Assembly (NCBI GenBank): GCA_009712185.1
Contig: WASQ01000136.1
Location: 79,607 to 143,606 of the forward strand
Source of the DNA: Telmatospirillum sp.
GTDB lineage: Bacteria; Pseudomonadota; Alphaproteobacteria; Rhodospirillales; Magnetospirillaceae
Reading direction: 5' to 3'
DNA length: 64,000 nucleotides
The translations under genes and the position numbers were made by a program. Position 1 is the stretch's first letter, and each line of letters opens with the position of its first letter. Below the pieces are notes generated by a model. That model ran no database searches and was not told the DNA's origin. It was given only the letters and a program-made list of their open reading frames with translations. Positions 50,908-62,200 of the stretch are shown one piece after another.

Positions 50908-52866
50908 ATGCGATCAGGATTTCTGTTGTCAACCTTGTCCGCGGTGGCGTTGGTCGCCGGAATGCCGGAGAGGGGGTGGGCCGCGCCCGCGCCGGTCACG
51001 ATCGACGAAGTGGTGATCACAAGTCCGTCGGTGGAAACGACGACCACGGCGGAACTGGCGAAATTCGGCAGCAAGACGGAAGTGATCACCCGCGACGAGA
51101 TCGAAAAGGCCGGTCCCAGCGCGGATATCACCCGTGTGCTCGAGATGTATGTCCCGGGGCTTTTCGTTGCGCCCAAAAGCGGGCCTTTCGACTATGGAAC
51201 CTATTCGCTGCTGGGCGGACGGGCGGGCGACATCCTGATCATGATGGACGGCGTCCGCCTCAACAACCGGCTCTATGGCGGGCTCTATATCGACACCATT
51301 CCCACCGTGGCGGTGGAACGGATCGAGGTTCTGAAAGGGGGACAGAGCCTGTTCTTCGGAACGGAGGCGGTGTCGGGCGTCATCAATATCGTCACCCGGC
51401 ACGCCCAGTCGGACCAGCCGTCCGGTGCGGTCTCCGTCGGGCTCGACAGTTGGGGCGGTTTCGACGGCGACGCCCGTGTCGAACGGCGGATCGCCAACGG
51501 CGCCGGCCATCTGGAGATGTTGGGGTTCGCTTCCGAGAATGTGTCGCGCGGCTATAAACCCTTCCATGACAAGGATCTGCGCCAGCCCAACACCGACCCC
51601 TGGCGGTCCTACGACGTCACCACGGTGGGCGGCAAGGCGGCGCAGACCTTCGATGAAAGGGACGCCCGGCTGGAACTTTTCTATCAGGTGTCCAGAGCGA
51701 AACTGGATTTCGTCTATCCGGCCTACAACCGCGATACCTACAACGACCGGCTTCAGCAGATCGCGGCCGCCACCTTCGAACAGCAGCTCACCGACGGATT
51801 CCGCTATTTCATCAAGAGCCACGTCAATTCCTGGGACACCAATTACACGCGGAAGCTGAACGGGACGGATGGCAGTGTCATTGTCAGAAACGACAAAAAC
51901 TACTGGGGATTCCTGGATTATGGCGTGCAAGGGCAGGGCGAGGTGACCTTGCCCGGCGGCCATGCCCTGGTGATGGGGGTCGACAGCCAGTGGTATGAAG
52001 GTCGCGACGAGGTTCTGACGATCGCATCCAATACCGCCGAGGCTTATGGCGTCTATGCGCAGATCCGGCCGGTGCTGCCCTGGCTGCCCGATTGGCATCC
52101 GGCCGCCGGCGTCCGTCATGAGACCGTGAGCGGCGGCGGGCAGGCCACCGTATGGAACGTGAGCAATCGCTATGACGTGACGCCGGCGCTGTCCCTCAGA
52201 GGTCAGGCCGGGACCTCCTTCCGTCTGCCGACGGCGGAGGAGCTGTTTGCCAATGAGCCCGACGACATCGGCAATCCCAAACTGAAGCCGGAAAAGAGCA
52301 CCAATTACGAGGCCGGGGTGGATGTGAAGCAGACCGTCCTGTCGAGGCCGGTGCGTCTTTCCGCGACTTTTTATCAGCGGGAAATCTCCAGTCTGATTTC
52401 CCAGGACTCCTCCTTCCGTTATGTCAACGGGACGGGGCAGGTTGAAACCAGGGGGATCGACGTCGATACGCATCTGCAACTGAACGAAAGCTGGCATGCC
52501 GGCGCCGACGCCGGGCGGTTCACCCAGTCGACGGAAAACGCCGGGCGGATCCTCAATATTCCGCAATCGACGGCGCGTGCCCGGCTTGGTTACGACTCTC
52601 CCGACCGGCGATGGGGGGCGGAAGTCTCCGGGCGCTATGTCGGGACCGTCCGGACATCGTCGGGGGTGAATTACGGCGGCTATGCCGTGTTCGATGGCAA
52701 CGCCTATGTCTTCATCGACGAGGCAAAATCGCAGAAGGTCACGGTTCTGCTCGAAAATCTGTTCAATCGCGGCTACGCCACGTCGCAGACCACCAATGGC
52801 CTCGCGAGGGTGCCGATCCTCGGTCGCCCCCTGACGGCCGAACTGCGCTACGGAATCCAGTTCTGA
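50908..52866 (+). CDS. TonB-dependent outer-membrane receptor, BtuB-like (receptor 4)
   Basis: Outer-membrane receptor of 652 residues. The signal peptide ends near ERGWAAPA, the TonB-box-like DEVVITSPS follows, and the plug shows ILIMMDGVRLNNRLYGG and GGQSLFFGTEAVSGVINIV. The barrel has FRLPTAEELFANEP with NPKLKPEKS and ends RYGIQF with a terminal phenylalanine. GGGGGGAAG lies just before the ATG. It is alone behind riboswitch RS7, so corrinoid uptake is likely. A perfect 12-bp inverted repeat (52932-52971) follows as a probable terminator. Confidence 0.88.
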   Translation: MRSGFLLSTLSAVALVAGMPERGWAAPAPVTIDEVVITSPSVETTTTAELAKFGSKTEVITRDEIEKAGPSADITRVLEMYVPGLFVAPKSGPFDYGTYSLLGGRAGDILIMMDGVRLNNRLYGGLYIDTIPTVAVERIEVLKGGQSLFFGTEAVSGVINIVTRHAQSDQPSGAVSVGLDSWGGFDGDARVERRIANGAGHLEMLGFASENVSRGYKPFHDKDLRQPNTDPWRSYDVTTVGGKAAQTFDERDARLELFYQVSRAKLDFVYPAYNRDTYNDRLQQIAAATFEQQLTDGFRYFIKSHVNSWDTNYTRKLNGTDGSVIVRNDKNYWGFLDYGVQGQGEVTLPGGHALVMGVDSQWYEGRDEVLTIASNTAEAYGVYAQIRPVLPWLPDWHPAAGVRHETVSGGGQATVWNVSNRYDVTPALSLRGQAGTSFRLPTAEELFANEPDDIGNPKLKPEKSTNYEAGVDVKQTVLSRPVRLSATFYQREISSLISQDSSFRYVNGTGQVETRGIDVDTHLQLNESWHAGADAGRFTQSTENAGRILNIPQSTARARLGYDSPDRRWGAEVSGRYVGTVRTSSGVNYGGYAVFDGNAYVFIDEAKSQKVTVLLENLFNRGYATSQTTNGLARVPILGRPLTAELRYGIQF

Positions 52867-52931
52867 TCCTCTTCCGCGCGGGTTCGACCCGCAGGGACCG
52901 GTTTCAATGACCGCTCCCCGGGGCCAGGGAT

Positions 52932-52971
52932 CGCCGGTCCGGTTGCTGCTGTCACAGTGACCGGACCGGCG
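52932..52971 (+). terminator. Terminator-like inverted repeat after receptor 4
   Basis: CGCCGGTCCGGT (52932-52943) and ACCGGACCGGCG (52960-52971) form a perfect 12-bp stem with a 16-nt loop, 66 nt after the receptor stop. No U-tract follows. Confidence 0.5.
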
Positions 52972-53077
52972 GTCCCGGAGGAAAAGTGGCGGTCCGCCTT
53001 GCCGCGGGTGGGCTGTTCGGAAGGACTATGACCAAATTTTTTAAAGATCTTTGCGAAATCGCTGGCGAAATACGAAA

Positions 53078-53230
53078 CTAGACGGTATCGTTTTCGAAGA
53101 GGGGCAAATTGTCGTAGTCATCCCAGCGCGACCGGTGGGGGCCGGGGCGTATCGGGTAGTAAAGGACGCGAGAAAGAGTTGACGCCCACTGTTCCATTCC
53201 GGTTCCGGTCCCCGCATGTGGCATCCCCAT
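53078..53230 (-). CDS. Possible small protein of about 50 residues
   Basis: A short minus-strand frame begins MGMPHAGTGTGMEQWAS and ends SRWDDYDNLPLFENDTV. GGGAGAG lies 3 nt before the first ATG (53230) and 9 nt before the second (53224). The acidic, aromatic C-terminal tail looks more like real protein than the arginine/proline-rich shadows of GC-rich DNA. No family is recognised and translation is unproven. Confidence 0.28.
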   Translation of the reverse strand: MGMPHAGTGTGMEQWASTLSRVLYYPIRPGPHRSRWDDYDNLPLFENDTV

Positions 53231-53322
53231 CCGCTCTCCCACATGCATTCCGGACCGGCGGTCCGACCCCGGTCGTGAGCCCCTGTTCATCCGCATGTGC
53301 CGGGGTCGGACCCTCCTCCAAG

Positions 53323-53904
53323 ATGTCCTTGAAAACGGCGGAACCCCATGGCGACGGTTTCCGGATGCCATGGCCGGTCCTTTTGTCCCTGGCGCTGGGC
53401 GTGTCTCTGCCGCCGGCAGCCGCTGCCTGGGAGACACCCCAAACTCCGACCATCCTGCGCGACGGGCCGGGACAACTGGATCTGGGGCTGGGCGCCTTCA
53501 ATGTTCAGGCGCATGGGACATCCGCGGACGCCGAGGCGCAACTGGAATACCGTGACGGCCATACCTTCCATGGCCTGGGGCCGGTGGTCGGACTGGTGAG
53601 TGAGACCCGGGGAGGTGTGGTGGGATATGGCGGCGTCTATGCCGATATCGCCTGGCGCGATGTCGTCGCGACCCCGCTTGCCGCCATCGCCGGCTATCAC
53701 CGCGGCGGCGCACCGGACCTGGGGCAGACACTTCAGTTCCGCCTGGGACTGACGGTGGCTTATCGAATATCCGACGATAGTCGTATCGGTGTGCGATTCG
53801 CCCATGTGTCGAATGCGGGTTACAGTCACACCAATCCAGGTGAGAACGAGCTTCTCGTAAGCTATAGCGTTCCTCTCCGGGATATTGTTGAGAGATGGCA
53901 ATAG
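53323..53904 (+). CDS. PagL-like lipid A 3-O-deacylase (acyloxyacyl hydrolase family)
   Basis: An outer-membrane beta-barrel enzyme of about 190 residues that removes the 3-O acyl chain from lipid A. The hallmark is FAHVSNAGYSHTNPGENEL, with the His-x-Ser-Asn motif of PagL and a nearby glutamate, followed by a last strand LLVSYSVPL. A signal peptide (WPVLLSLALGVSLPPAAAA) follows the start. The start is uncertain: ATG 53323 gives an n-region of 15 residues, ATG 53365 a short one; neither has a good ribosome-binding site. No link with the corrinoid genes is evident. Confidence 0.75.
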   Translation: MSLKTAEPHGDGFRMPWPVLLSLALGVSLPPAAAAWETPQTPTILRDGPGQLDLGLGAFNVQAHGTSADAEAQLEYRDGHTFHGLGPVVGLVSETRGGVVGYGGVYADIAWRDVVATPLAAIAGYHRGGAPDLGQTLQFRLGLTVAYRISDDSRIGVRFAHVSNAGYSHTNPGENELLVSYSVPLRDIVERWQ

Positions 53905-54099
53905 CTATCAATGCAACTTTGTGTTGATGGCTGTTTTTTGTCTGCTCTGAAATGGCTCCCGATCTGACCCGTCAATAGAGTGCTCTCACCGCGGCCGGCC
54001 ACGGCGTCATTCCGATTCCCCCAGAGGAACCGGACCGATGCGGCCTGCGCCGCCCTTGATCCCATCCCCCACTCCCCCTGCCGAGGCGATCATTGCGAG

Positions 54100-55428
54100 A
54101 TGACGAAACCCAGACTTCTGATCATTCAGCCGTCCCATTACCGGTCACCCGGCCATCGGGCCGTTTTCAAGACCAGACGGCGTGCGGTGGTGCCGCTGAC
54201 ATTGCCCTATCTGGCTGCCCTCACGCCCCGCGACTGGGCCGTGACCCTTGCCGACGAACAACTGGAGGAGATCGATGTCGATTCTCCGGTCGATCTTGTC
54301 GCCATCACCACCTGGACACTTCATTCGCTGCGCGCCTATGACATCGCGGCGCTTTTCCGGAAACGGGGGGTTCCCGTGGTGATGGGGGGGCCGCATATCT
54401 ATTTTCATCCCGAGGAGGCCCTGGCCCATTGCGACGCCATCGCGATCGGGGAGGCGGAGCCGATCTGGCGGCGGATTTTGGCTGACGCCGCCGCCGGCCG
54501 GCTGGAACGGATCTACCGCGCCGATCCTCTCGACACTCTCGCAGGCCTGCCGGCACCGCGCTACGATCTTCTCGATCTGCGGCGTTTCGGCCCGTTTCGG
54601 GCCTTTGCCTTGCAAACATCGCGCGGCTGCCCCTTCGTCTGTGATTTCTGTTCGGAACGTCTTTATTTGGGCGGCCGTTTCCGGTGGCGGCCCGCGACCG
54701 AAGTGGCTGAGGAAATCCGGGCTTGCGGCGGTCGCAATCTTTTTTTCGGCGAAAGCAATTTCGGCGGCAACAAGGCCCGCGCCATGGAATTGATGGAGGC
54801 GCTGGTCCCGCTTAAGGTGCGGTGGTCGACCCTTTGGTCGTCACAGCTCTGTCTGGACGGGGAATTCCTGGATCTGGCGGTCAGGGCCGGCATTCTGCAT
54901 GTCAATATCGGGATCGAAAGTATCGACGCCAGGGCGCTGGCGGGCATGAACAAGCGCCAGAACAAGGTGACACGCTATGCCGAGATGCTCGCCAATCTCA
55001 GGAACCGGGGGATCAGCTATTCGCTGAATTTCATTTTCGGCTGGGACAGCGAGACCCCCGACGTCTATCGGGCGACCCTGGACTTCCTGCGCCAAAACAA
55101 GGTTCCGGCGGCCTATTTCAACATTCTGACGCCAACCCGGGGAACCCGCCTTTATGATCGATTGAAATCCGAGGGGCGGATCCTGCATGAGGAAGTGATC
55201 GACCGGTGGCCCGGTCAGTTCTGCCATATCCGGCCGTTGCGCGGATCGCCGGCCGATCTCGAAAAGGTCATCCAGACCATGTATCGGGAATTTTATAGCC
55301 TCCCGTCCATATTGAGGCGCTTGCCCTTGCCGAAGAGTCAGGCTGATATGGCGTCGTGGGTCATCAATTTGTCGGAGCGGCGCATGCATGGCGCCGCCCA
55401 GGCGAACAACGACTTCGATGGCTATTGA
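54100..55428 (+). CDS. B12-binding-type radical SAM protein
   Basis: A 442-residue radical SAM enzyme of the class with an N-terminal B12-binding-like Rossmann domain (residues about 1-150, with VDLVAITTWTLHSLRAYDI and VVMGGPHIYFHPEEALAH). The Fe-S motif is RGCPFVCDFC (CX3CX2C) near residue 172. HVNIGIESIDARALAGMNK and YSLNFIFGWDSETPDVY are typical of the HpnJ/BchE-like group, often methyltransferases or cyclases acting on lipids or tetrapyrroles. A classic DxHxxG cobalamin loop is not obvious, so true B12 dependence is uncertain. It is 25 nt upstream of a CDP-alcohol phosphotransferase gene, suggesting a lipid-related role. Confidence 0.78.
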   Translation: MTKPRLLIIQPSHYRSPGHRAVFKTRRRAVVPLTLPYLAALTPRDWAVTLADEQLEEIDVDSPVDLVAITTWTLHSLRAYDIAALFRKRGVPVVMGGPHIYFHPEEALAHCDAIAIGEAEPIWRRILADAAAGRLERIYRADPLDTLAGLPAPRYDLLDLRRFGPFRAFALQTSRGCPFVCDFCSERLYLGGRFRWRPATEVAEEIRACGGRNLFFGESNFGGNKARAMELMEALVPLKVRWSTLWSSQLCLDGEFLDLAVRAGILHVNIGIESIDARALAGMNKRQNKVTRYAEMLANLRNRGISYSLNFIFGWDSETPDVYRATLDFLRQNKVPAAYFNILTPTRGTRLYDRLKSEGRILHEEVIDRWPGQFCHIRPLRGSPADLEKVIQTMYREFYSLPSILRRLPLPKSQADMASWVINLSERRMHGAAQANNDFDGY

Positions 55429-55453
55429 GGGTCTGGGCAGTTCAGGAGACATA

Positions 55454-56107
55454 ATGTCAGGGGGGTCTTGGAGCCATCGGCTGGTTCGCCCGATGGTGCG
55501 TCCCTTGGTGGGGACAGGGGTTACACCCAATCATTTGACCACATTGAGGCTGGTGACGGGTTTGGGGGCCTGCGCCGCGCTGATGGTGGGGTCGGCGCTC
55601 TGGAACGGGTGGGGCGGGATCCTTTGGATCCTGTCGCTGCTGCTCGATTATGCGGACGGGGAACTGGCGCGGATCGGGAAAATGGCGACGCCCGGAGGAC
55701 ATCGTTACGACTATGTCGTCGACAACCTCGTGACGTCCCTGTTCTTCGTCGCGATCGGTGTCGGGCTGCGCCAGTCGGTGCTGGGGGAATGGACCGTGCT
55801 TCTCGGCGTCCTCGCCGGGGTGTCGGTTTATCTGTGCGGCGTGCTGGCCGAAGCGCTCGACAGGCGGCTGCCGGCCGGCGACAAGGCCCTGTCCGGCGCG
55901 TTCGGCTTCAATCCCGAGGACGTCCTTTATCTGGCGGCGCCGCTTGCCTGGTGCGACTGGCTGCTGCCGCTGCTGGTCGGGGCGGCCGTCGGCGCGCCGG
56001 TGGCCATGGCAGTCATCGGCCTCAATCTGCTGCGCCACCGCAAATCCGTCACAACCGATCCGTCTTTGCCGGGCGTGATTGTCGGAGCGGCCAAAAGACA
56101 GGGATGA
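55454..56107 (+). CDS. CDP-alcohol phosphatidyltransferase family protein
   Basis: A 217-residue integral membrane protein with the family motif DG-x2-AR-x8-G-x3-D-x3-D spanning ADGELARIGKMATPGGHRYD and ending YVVD (about residues 62-85). Such enzymes swap CMP of a CDP-alcohol for another alcohol to form phospholipids. ATG at 55454 is preferred because AGGAGA is 6 nt upstream; an ATG at 55418 overlapping the radical SAM gene is less well supported. Pairing with the radical SAM gene suggests a short pathway for an unusual polar lipid; which alcohol is used cannot be told. Confidence 0.83.
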   Translation: MSGGSWSHRLVRPMVRPLVGTGVTPNHLTTLRLVTGLGACAALMVGSALWNGWGGILWILSLLLDYADGELARIGKMATPGGHRYDYVVDNLVTSLFFVAIGVGLRQSVLGEWTVLLGVLAGVSVYLCGVLAEALDRRLPAGDKALSGAFGFNPEDVLYLAAPLAWCDWLLPLLVGAAVGAPVAMAVIGLNLLRHRKSVTTDPSLPGVIVGAAKRQG

Positions 56108-56478
56108 CCGCCCCGGAACGACAGGACCGGCCGGCCGATACCGGCCTTGCGCTGATCGGTACCGGTCAGCGCAAGGCTCCGTGCGGCGTTGATCCAGGTT
56201 TCTCCGGAAGCCCTGGCTGCGCGCGCTTCGGCTCGCGGGCCCGCCGGCCCTGGCCCGGTCCCTTCCGGTATCACGCTCCAGTCACATTTTGCCACGCTTT
56301 TGCGCGTGACATTCATGTCGGGGCGGATCCTGTTGACATCGCGCGGCTAGAATCGAGCAATACCTGATCCAATATTATCCATAGTGTTATCAGTGTTTTA
56401 TGGGCTGGCATCGAACGTTTTCCGGTGCGGCCGGTTGAAATTACGTTAATCCCGATGACGATCCGGAAGGACGAGACC
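56108..56478. other. Intergenic region before aspA
   Basis: This 371-nt gap holds a perfect 11-bp inverted repeat (56145-56176), probably the terminator of the preceding gene, then a TTGACA at about 56333 and an AT-rich stretch (56360-56400) likely to contain the aspA promoter. No riboswitch or credible ORF was found. Confidence 0.5.
56145..56176 (+). terminator. Terminator-like inverted repeat
   Basis: CCTTGCGCTGA (56145-56155) and TCAGCGCAAGG (56166-56176) pair perfectly around a 10-nt loop, 38 nt after the CDP-alcohol phosphotransferase stop. No clear U-tract follows. Confidence 0.5.
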
Positions 56479-57882
<1,404 letters not shown>

Positions 57883-57893
57883 ATCCCCTTATG

Positions 57894-57931
57894 CCAGCCC
57901 GCGCCGGTCGGTTCCGATCAGCGCAGGCCGG
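57894..57931. terminator. Probable bidirectional terminator
   Basis: An imperfect palindrome of 38 nt (18 pairs with three mismatches and one G-T wobble, TT tip) runs from CCAGCCC to GCCGG between convergent aspA (ends 57882) and the response regulator gene (ends 57934). Its inner part resembles the repeat at 56145-56176 upstream of aspA. Confidence 0.55.
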
Positions 57932-57933
57932 CT

Positions 57934-58632
57934 TTACTTCACATCGCCGGCAAAAACATACCCGCTGCCGTGCACCGTCACGATCAGCTTCGGGGTCTTC
58001 GGATCGTCTTCGATGACCCGGCGCAGGCGGCCGATCAGGGTGTCGATGGTGCGGTCAAGGGAATCGCTCTTGCGCCGCGTGGTGACTTCCAGGATGTAGT
58101 CGCGGGTCATGACCCGCCCCGGATTGGTGACGAGGATGGCTAAAACCTCGAATTCGGCGGTGGTCAGGCGGACGTCGGTCTGATCGGCCCCAACCAGACG
58201 GCGCCTGTCGAGATAAAGGGTCCAGGGTCCGAATTCCTTTTTGCGGTCGTCGGCTTCGGGGCGGACGGCCTGGATGCGGCGGATCAGATTGCGGGTCCGC
58301 GCTCTGACCTCCCGGGGCTCCAACGGCTTGGTGATATAGTCATCGGCCCCCAGTTCCAGACCGATGATCCGGTCCAGCCGGTCCGTCCGGCTGGTGATCA
58401 GGATAATGCCCACGTCGGACACGGCCCGCAGTTCGCGCGTGATCGTGAGACCGTCCTTGCCGGGAAGACGGATGTCGAGAAGGACCACATCAACCTTGTT
58501 TTCGGCAAGATGCTGAGACAGATCATCGCCGTTGCGCGCGAGAAGGACGTTGAATCCCTCATCGTCGAAATAGGCCTTCAGGGTTTCCCGCGTAACAGAG
58601 TCGTCGTCGACGACCACAATGGTGTCGGTCAT
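57934..58632 (-). CDS. OmpR-family response regulator (TorR-like)
   Basis: A 232-residue two-component regulator: receiver domain (residues 1-118) with acidic pair VVDDD, phospho-acceptor in LLDIRLPGKDG (about D53) and lysine in YITKPLEPRE, then a winged-helix DNA-binding domain (about 130-230) with RLTTAEFEVLAILVTNPGRV and VHGSGYVFAGD. The composition is close to TorR/ArcA. It is transcribed divergently from a TorS-like hybrid kinase gene across a 605-nt AT-rich gap, so they probably form a pair. ATG at 58632 was chosen; an upstream in-frame start (58659) is less likely. Targets are unknown and no TMAO reductase genes are in the window. Confidence 0.87.
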   Translation of the reverse strand: MTDTIVVVDDDSVTRETLKAYFDDEGFNVLLARNGDDLSQHLAENKVDVVLLDIRLPGKDGLTITRELRAVSDVGIILITSRTDRLDRIIGLELGADDYITKPLEPREVRARTRNLIRRIQAVRPEADDRKKEFGPWTLYLDRRRLVGADQTDVRLTTAEFEVLAILVTNPGRVMTRDYILEVTTRRKSDSLDRTIDTLIGRLRRVIEDDPKTPKLIVTVHGSGYVFAGDVK

Positions 58633-59237
58633 GATTTTTCCGGGCCGGAGCGGGCGCACGCGATCGTAAAGTCATCGCATTGCGCGGGGATCTCTGTCAA
58701 TGTCGATGTTAAATTTCACCAATTTGGATATTTACTATTAAATATTTCGAATAATATTCGTTCATTTAAAGAGTGAATGTGGAAATGTATATTCTTGTAT
58801 CATCGTCTTAAGCCTAAAATATCGTATTTTTTCTATAAATTACAAAGTGTAATTTTTAAATTTTTCAAATTTACATTGATTGTGTTTTTTCATTTGCTAT
58901 ATTTTTTGTATGGAAACATATGCCCCGCTGTCATGGCAGAATGCCGGGGTTCGATGAACGATATTCGGCGGAAAGATGAATGAGGCCGTGCAAGCTGTGA
59001 CAATTTATGGCGCCGCTGAGACCCGTTTCCGGACCGGAGGTGGCACGCGATGCCGTGAATCCGCCGTTTGCCATGACGCCGATGGACGGCCCCGGCGATA
59101 CACCGTCGTGGCTGGTCATATTTTTGCACAAATCATTGACAGGCCTGACGGGGGCGCCCGATTGCCCCCGTCGCGTCATGGCGTGACAGCCCTGGGATGA
59201 TGTCGCCCGCGAGGGGGCGAAGGAGGCACGGCGGAGC
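58633..59237. other. Long AT-rich intergenic region between regulator and kinase
   Basis: 605 nt between the divergent response regulator and kinase genes. The middle (about 58690-58925) is extremely AT-rich for this genome and includes an inverted repeat AATTACA-AAG-TGTAATT near 58838-58854. It probably holds both promoters and operators; an apparent 68-codon frame at 58777-58983 has no ribosome-binding site and a composition set by AT richness. Confidence 0.5.
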
Positions 59238-62200
59238 ATGAACAGGATGGCAGCCCGGTTGACCTCGGGGGTGGGGGGCAGACTTTTCGTCGTATTGGTG
59301 CTGAACGCTCTGGTCGCCTTCACAATCGGCCTTGTGGCCTATGATGCGTTCGGAATCCTTCATGGCGGCATCACCGAGGTGACGTCCCGGCTGTTTCCCA
59401 GTGTCGTGGCATCGGCAAAGCTCGAACGTCAGCATCAGCGGATCATGCGGACCATCGAAAATCTGGCGAGGGTGTCGGACACCCTTGAGCAGGAGACCGT
59501 TGACCAGGGGCTCGCCGATCAACTGGAAGGCTATGATCTGCTGCTCCAGGAGTTGGAAGCCAACGGCGGCCGGGCCGGAGCCCAGATTCGTCTGCTGAAG
59601 GACCAGCGTGACGAAATCCTGCGGATACGCGACAAGATCGACCAGCAGGTGTCGATCCGTATCGAGGCCAGACAGGCGCTGATCGAACGGGACAGGGACC
59701 TGCGGCATCTGTCCGATTCCCTGGCCGATGGTCACTGGCGGGGATCCAACCCGGCCGTCGGGGCCTGGTTCGACAAAGTTTCGCGCCTGCTGTTCCTGTC
59801 GGCTTCGGTCCAGGGGATCGAGAATGTGCACGCCCTTGCCACTGCTCAGGATCTGGCACTGCGGGAAATGGCGGAATCCCAGGCTTTGTTCCGGGCCCTG
59901 CCGGGCCCGGTGCGGCCCGCCGCCCGGGACTACCAGACCGCGCTCGGCGATATCGTCGCGGGCGCTCATTCCGTGTTTCGCGACCGTCAGACCCAGTTGA
60001 TCGCCACGCAGAACATCACCGGCCTTCTCAGTCATGCCAACGAAATTTCTCTGCTCAATACCGGTCTCAATACCGGTTCGTTTACCGAACAGACGTCGCT
60101 TGCCGAGGAACGCCGCCAGCAGATCATCCGGTCCACCGAGATCTATTCCCGGGTGTTCTTCCTCTCGATCGGCATCGTCATCGTGGGTCTTGGCCTGACG
60201 CTGTTCTTCGTTCAGCGGCGGGTCGTTGCGCGCCTGACCGCCGTTTGTCAGGCGATCCGCGACAAGATCGATGGCGTGGCGGTGGAAATTCCGGTCGATG
60301 GGAATGACGAAATCAGCGAGCTTGCGAACGCGCTTCAGTTCTTCATCCACGAGACCGAGGTCAAAAGCGAAAAACTGCGCGAAAACGAACATTGGCTGCG
60401 CGCCGTCCTCGACGGATCGCCGTCCCCGCTGATGATCTCCGGGCGCTATGACGGGAAGATCCGCTTCATCAACGGCCGGGCCGCCGCCATGTTCGGTGTG
60501 TCCGACCGCGAGAGCGTGATCGGCCGGCCGGCCGGCGACTTCTGGGAATATCCGGAGGATCGGCTGACCTTCGCCGATTCGCTGGTGGCATCGGGCGGCT
60601 TGTGGGACATCGAGACTCCGTTGACGACCGAGCAGGGGGAGCGGTTCTGGGGACTGTTGTCGGGAACCTTTTTCCAGTATCAGGGCGAGGATGTGCTGCT
60701 GATCTCGCAGGTCGACATCACGCGGCGCAAACAGGCCGAGGAGGCCCTGCGCCGGACGCAGGCCTTCCTGGACGCGGTGATCGAAAATGTTCCGAACGCC
60801 CTTTATGTGGTTGAAGGGCGGTCCGGTCAGGTGGTCCTGTGGAACCGCGCCGCGGAACTCGCCTTTTCACGGAAGCGTGAGGATGTGGTCGGCCGCCGTT
60901 TGTCGGGCGCACTGGGCTATGCCGTGGGCGGATTGTTGCAGCAGGCCGACGACCGTGTCTTCGAGCAGACGGGAGAGTTGTCCTCGGAAGAGGTTCTCGT
61001 CGGGGAGGATGGAGCCTCGAAGGTGTTCGCCTTCCACCGCCACCGGTTCGACTGGACGGAGGAGGGCATCGCCCATCTGATCTGCATCGCGAGCGATATC
61101 TCCGCCGCCAGGAAGGCGGCGGAGGATCTTCGGATCGCCAAGGAGCAGGCGGAAAGGGCCGATGCCGCCAAGACCGATTTCCTGGCGACGATGAGCCACG
61201 AGATGCGCACGCCCCTCAACGGCATCCTGGGGCTGGGGCGCCTGCTTCTGTCGGGGCGTCTCAGCCGCACCGAACGGCGCCACGCCGAATCGATCATGCG
61301 GTGCGGACGGACGCTGTTGCGACAACTGAACGACATTCTGGATCTGCGCAAGATCGAGGACGGGAAACTGGAACTGGATCTGGCGCCCTGGGCGGTCCAG
61401 AGCCTGCTGGAGGACGTGCGGGCGATGATGGCCGGGCTGGCCGCGGAGAAAAATATCGCCCTTGAGATTTCGATCGGGCCCGATGTTCCCGCCACCATCG
61501 TTTGCGACCAGCAGAGGCTGCGGCAGATCCTGCTCAATCTTCTGAGCAATGCGGTGAAGTTCACCGAAAGCGGCGCCGTAAGGGTCCGGGTCGCGGTCGA
61601 GGGCGACGGCGGCGCCGAACGATTGGTGGTGGGCGTCTCGGATACCGGCATCGGCATTCCGGCCCGGCGCCATGAGGCCATCTTCAACAAATTGGAGCAG
61701 GCGGATTCCAGCATCGCCCGCCGCTATGGCGGAACCGGACTGGGCTTAGCCATCGTCAAGCGGCTGGTTGACGTGATGAATGGCACGATTGACGTGGAGA
61801 GTGTCGAGGGCGTCGGCAGCACCTTCACCTTCCGCGTCCCGCTGGTCCGTTGTGTCGAGGCGCCCTCCGTCGACCGTGCGCAGGCCCCGGCCCCGGCCGA
61901 GATCGGCGCCCTGTCCCTGCTTCTGGTCGAGGATCAACTGATCAATCGCGAGGTGGCGATCGGTCTGTTCGAGGGGCAGGGGCACCGGCTGACCCTTGCC
62001 GAGACCGGACAGGAGGCCCTGTCCCTGGCGGCCGCGGATCGGTTCGATGCCATTCTTCTCGACATCCGGCTTCCCGACATCGATGGGGTGGAGGTCGCTC
62101 GGCGTATCAGGGCCATGGAAGATCCGGCGCGGGCCTGCGTGCCCATCATCGCGTTGACGGCGGATGTTTTTGCCGGCGCCTACAGCCGCTATCTGGAGGC

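Larger units (their letters stand above)
52867..53322. other. Region between receptor 4 and the PagL-like gene
   Basis: About 455 nt. It contains the inverted repeat at 52932-52971, a candidate small minus-strand ORF (53078-53230), and a promoter-like TTGACG near 53180. No riboswitch or larger gene is visible. Confidence 0.45.
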
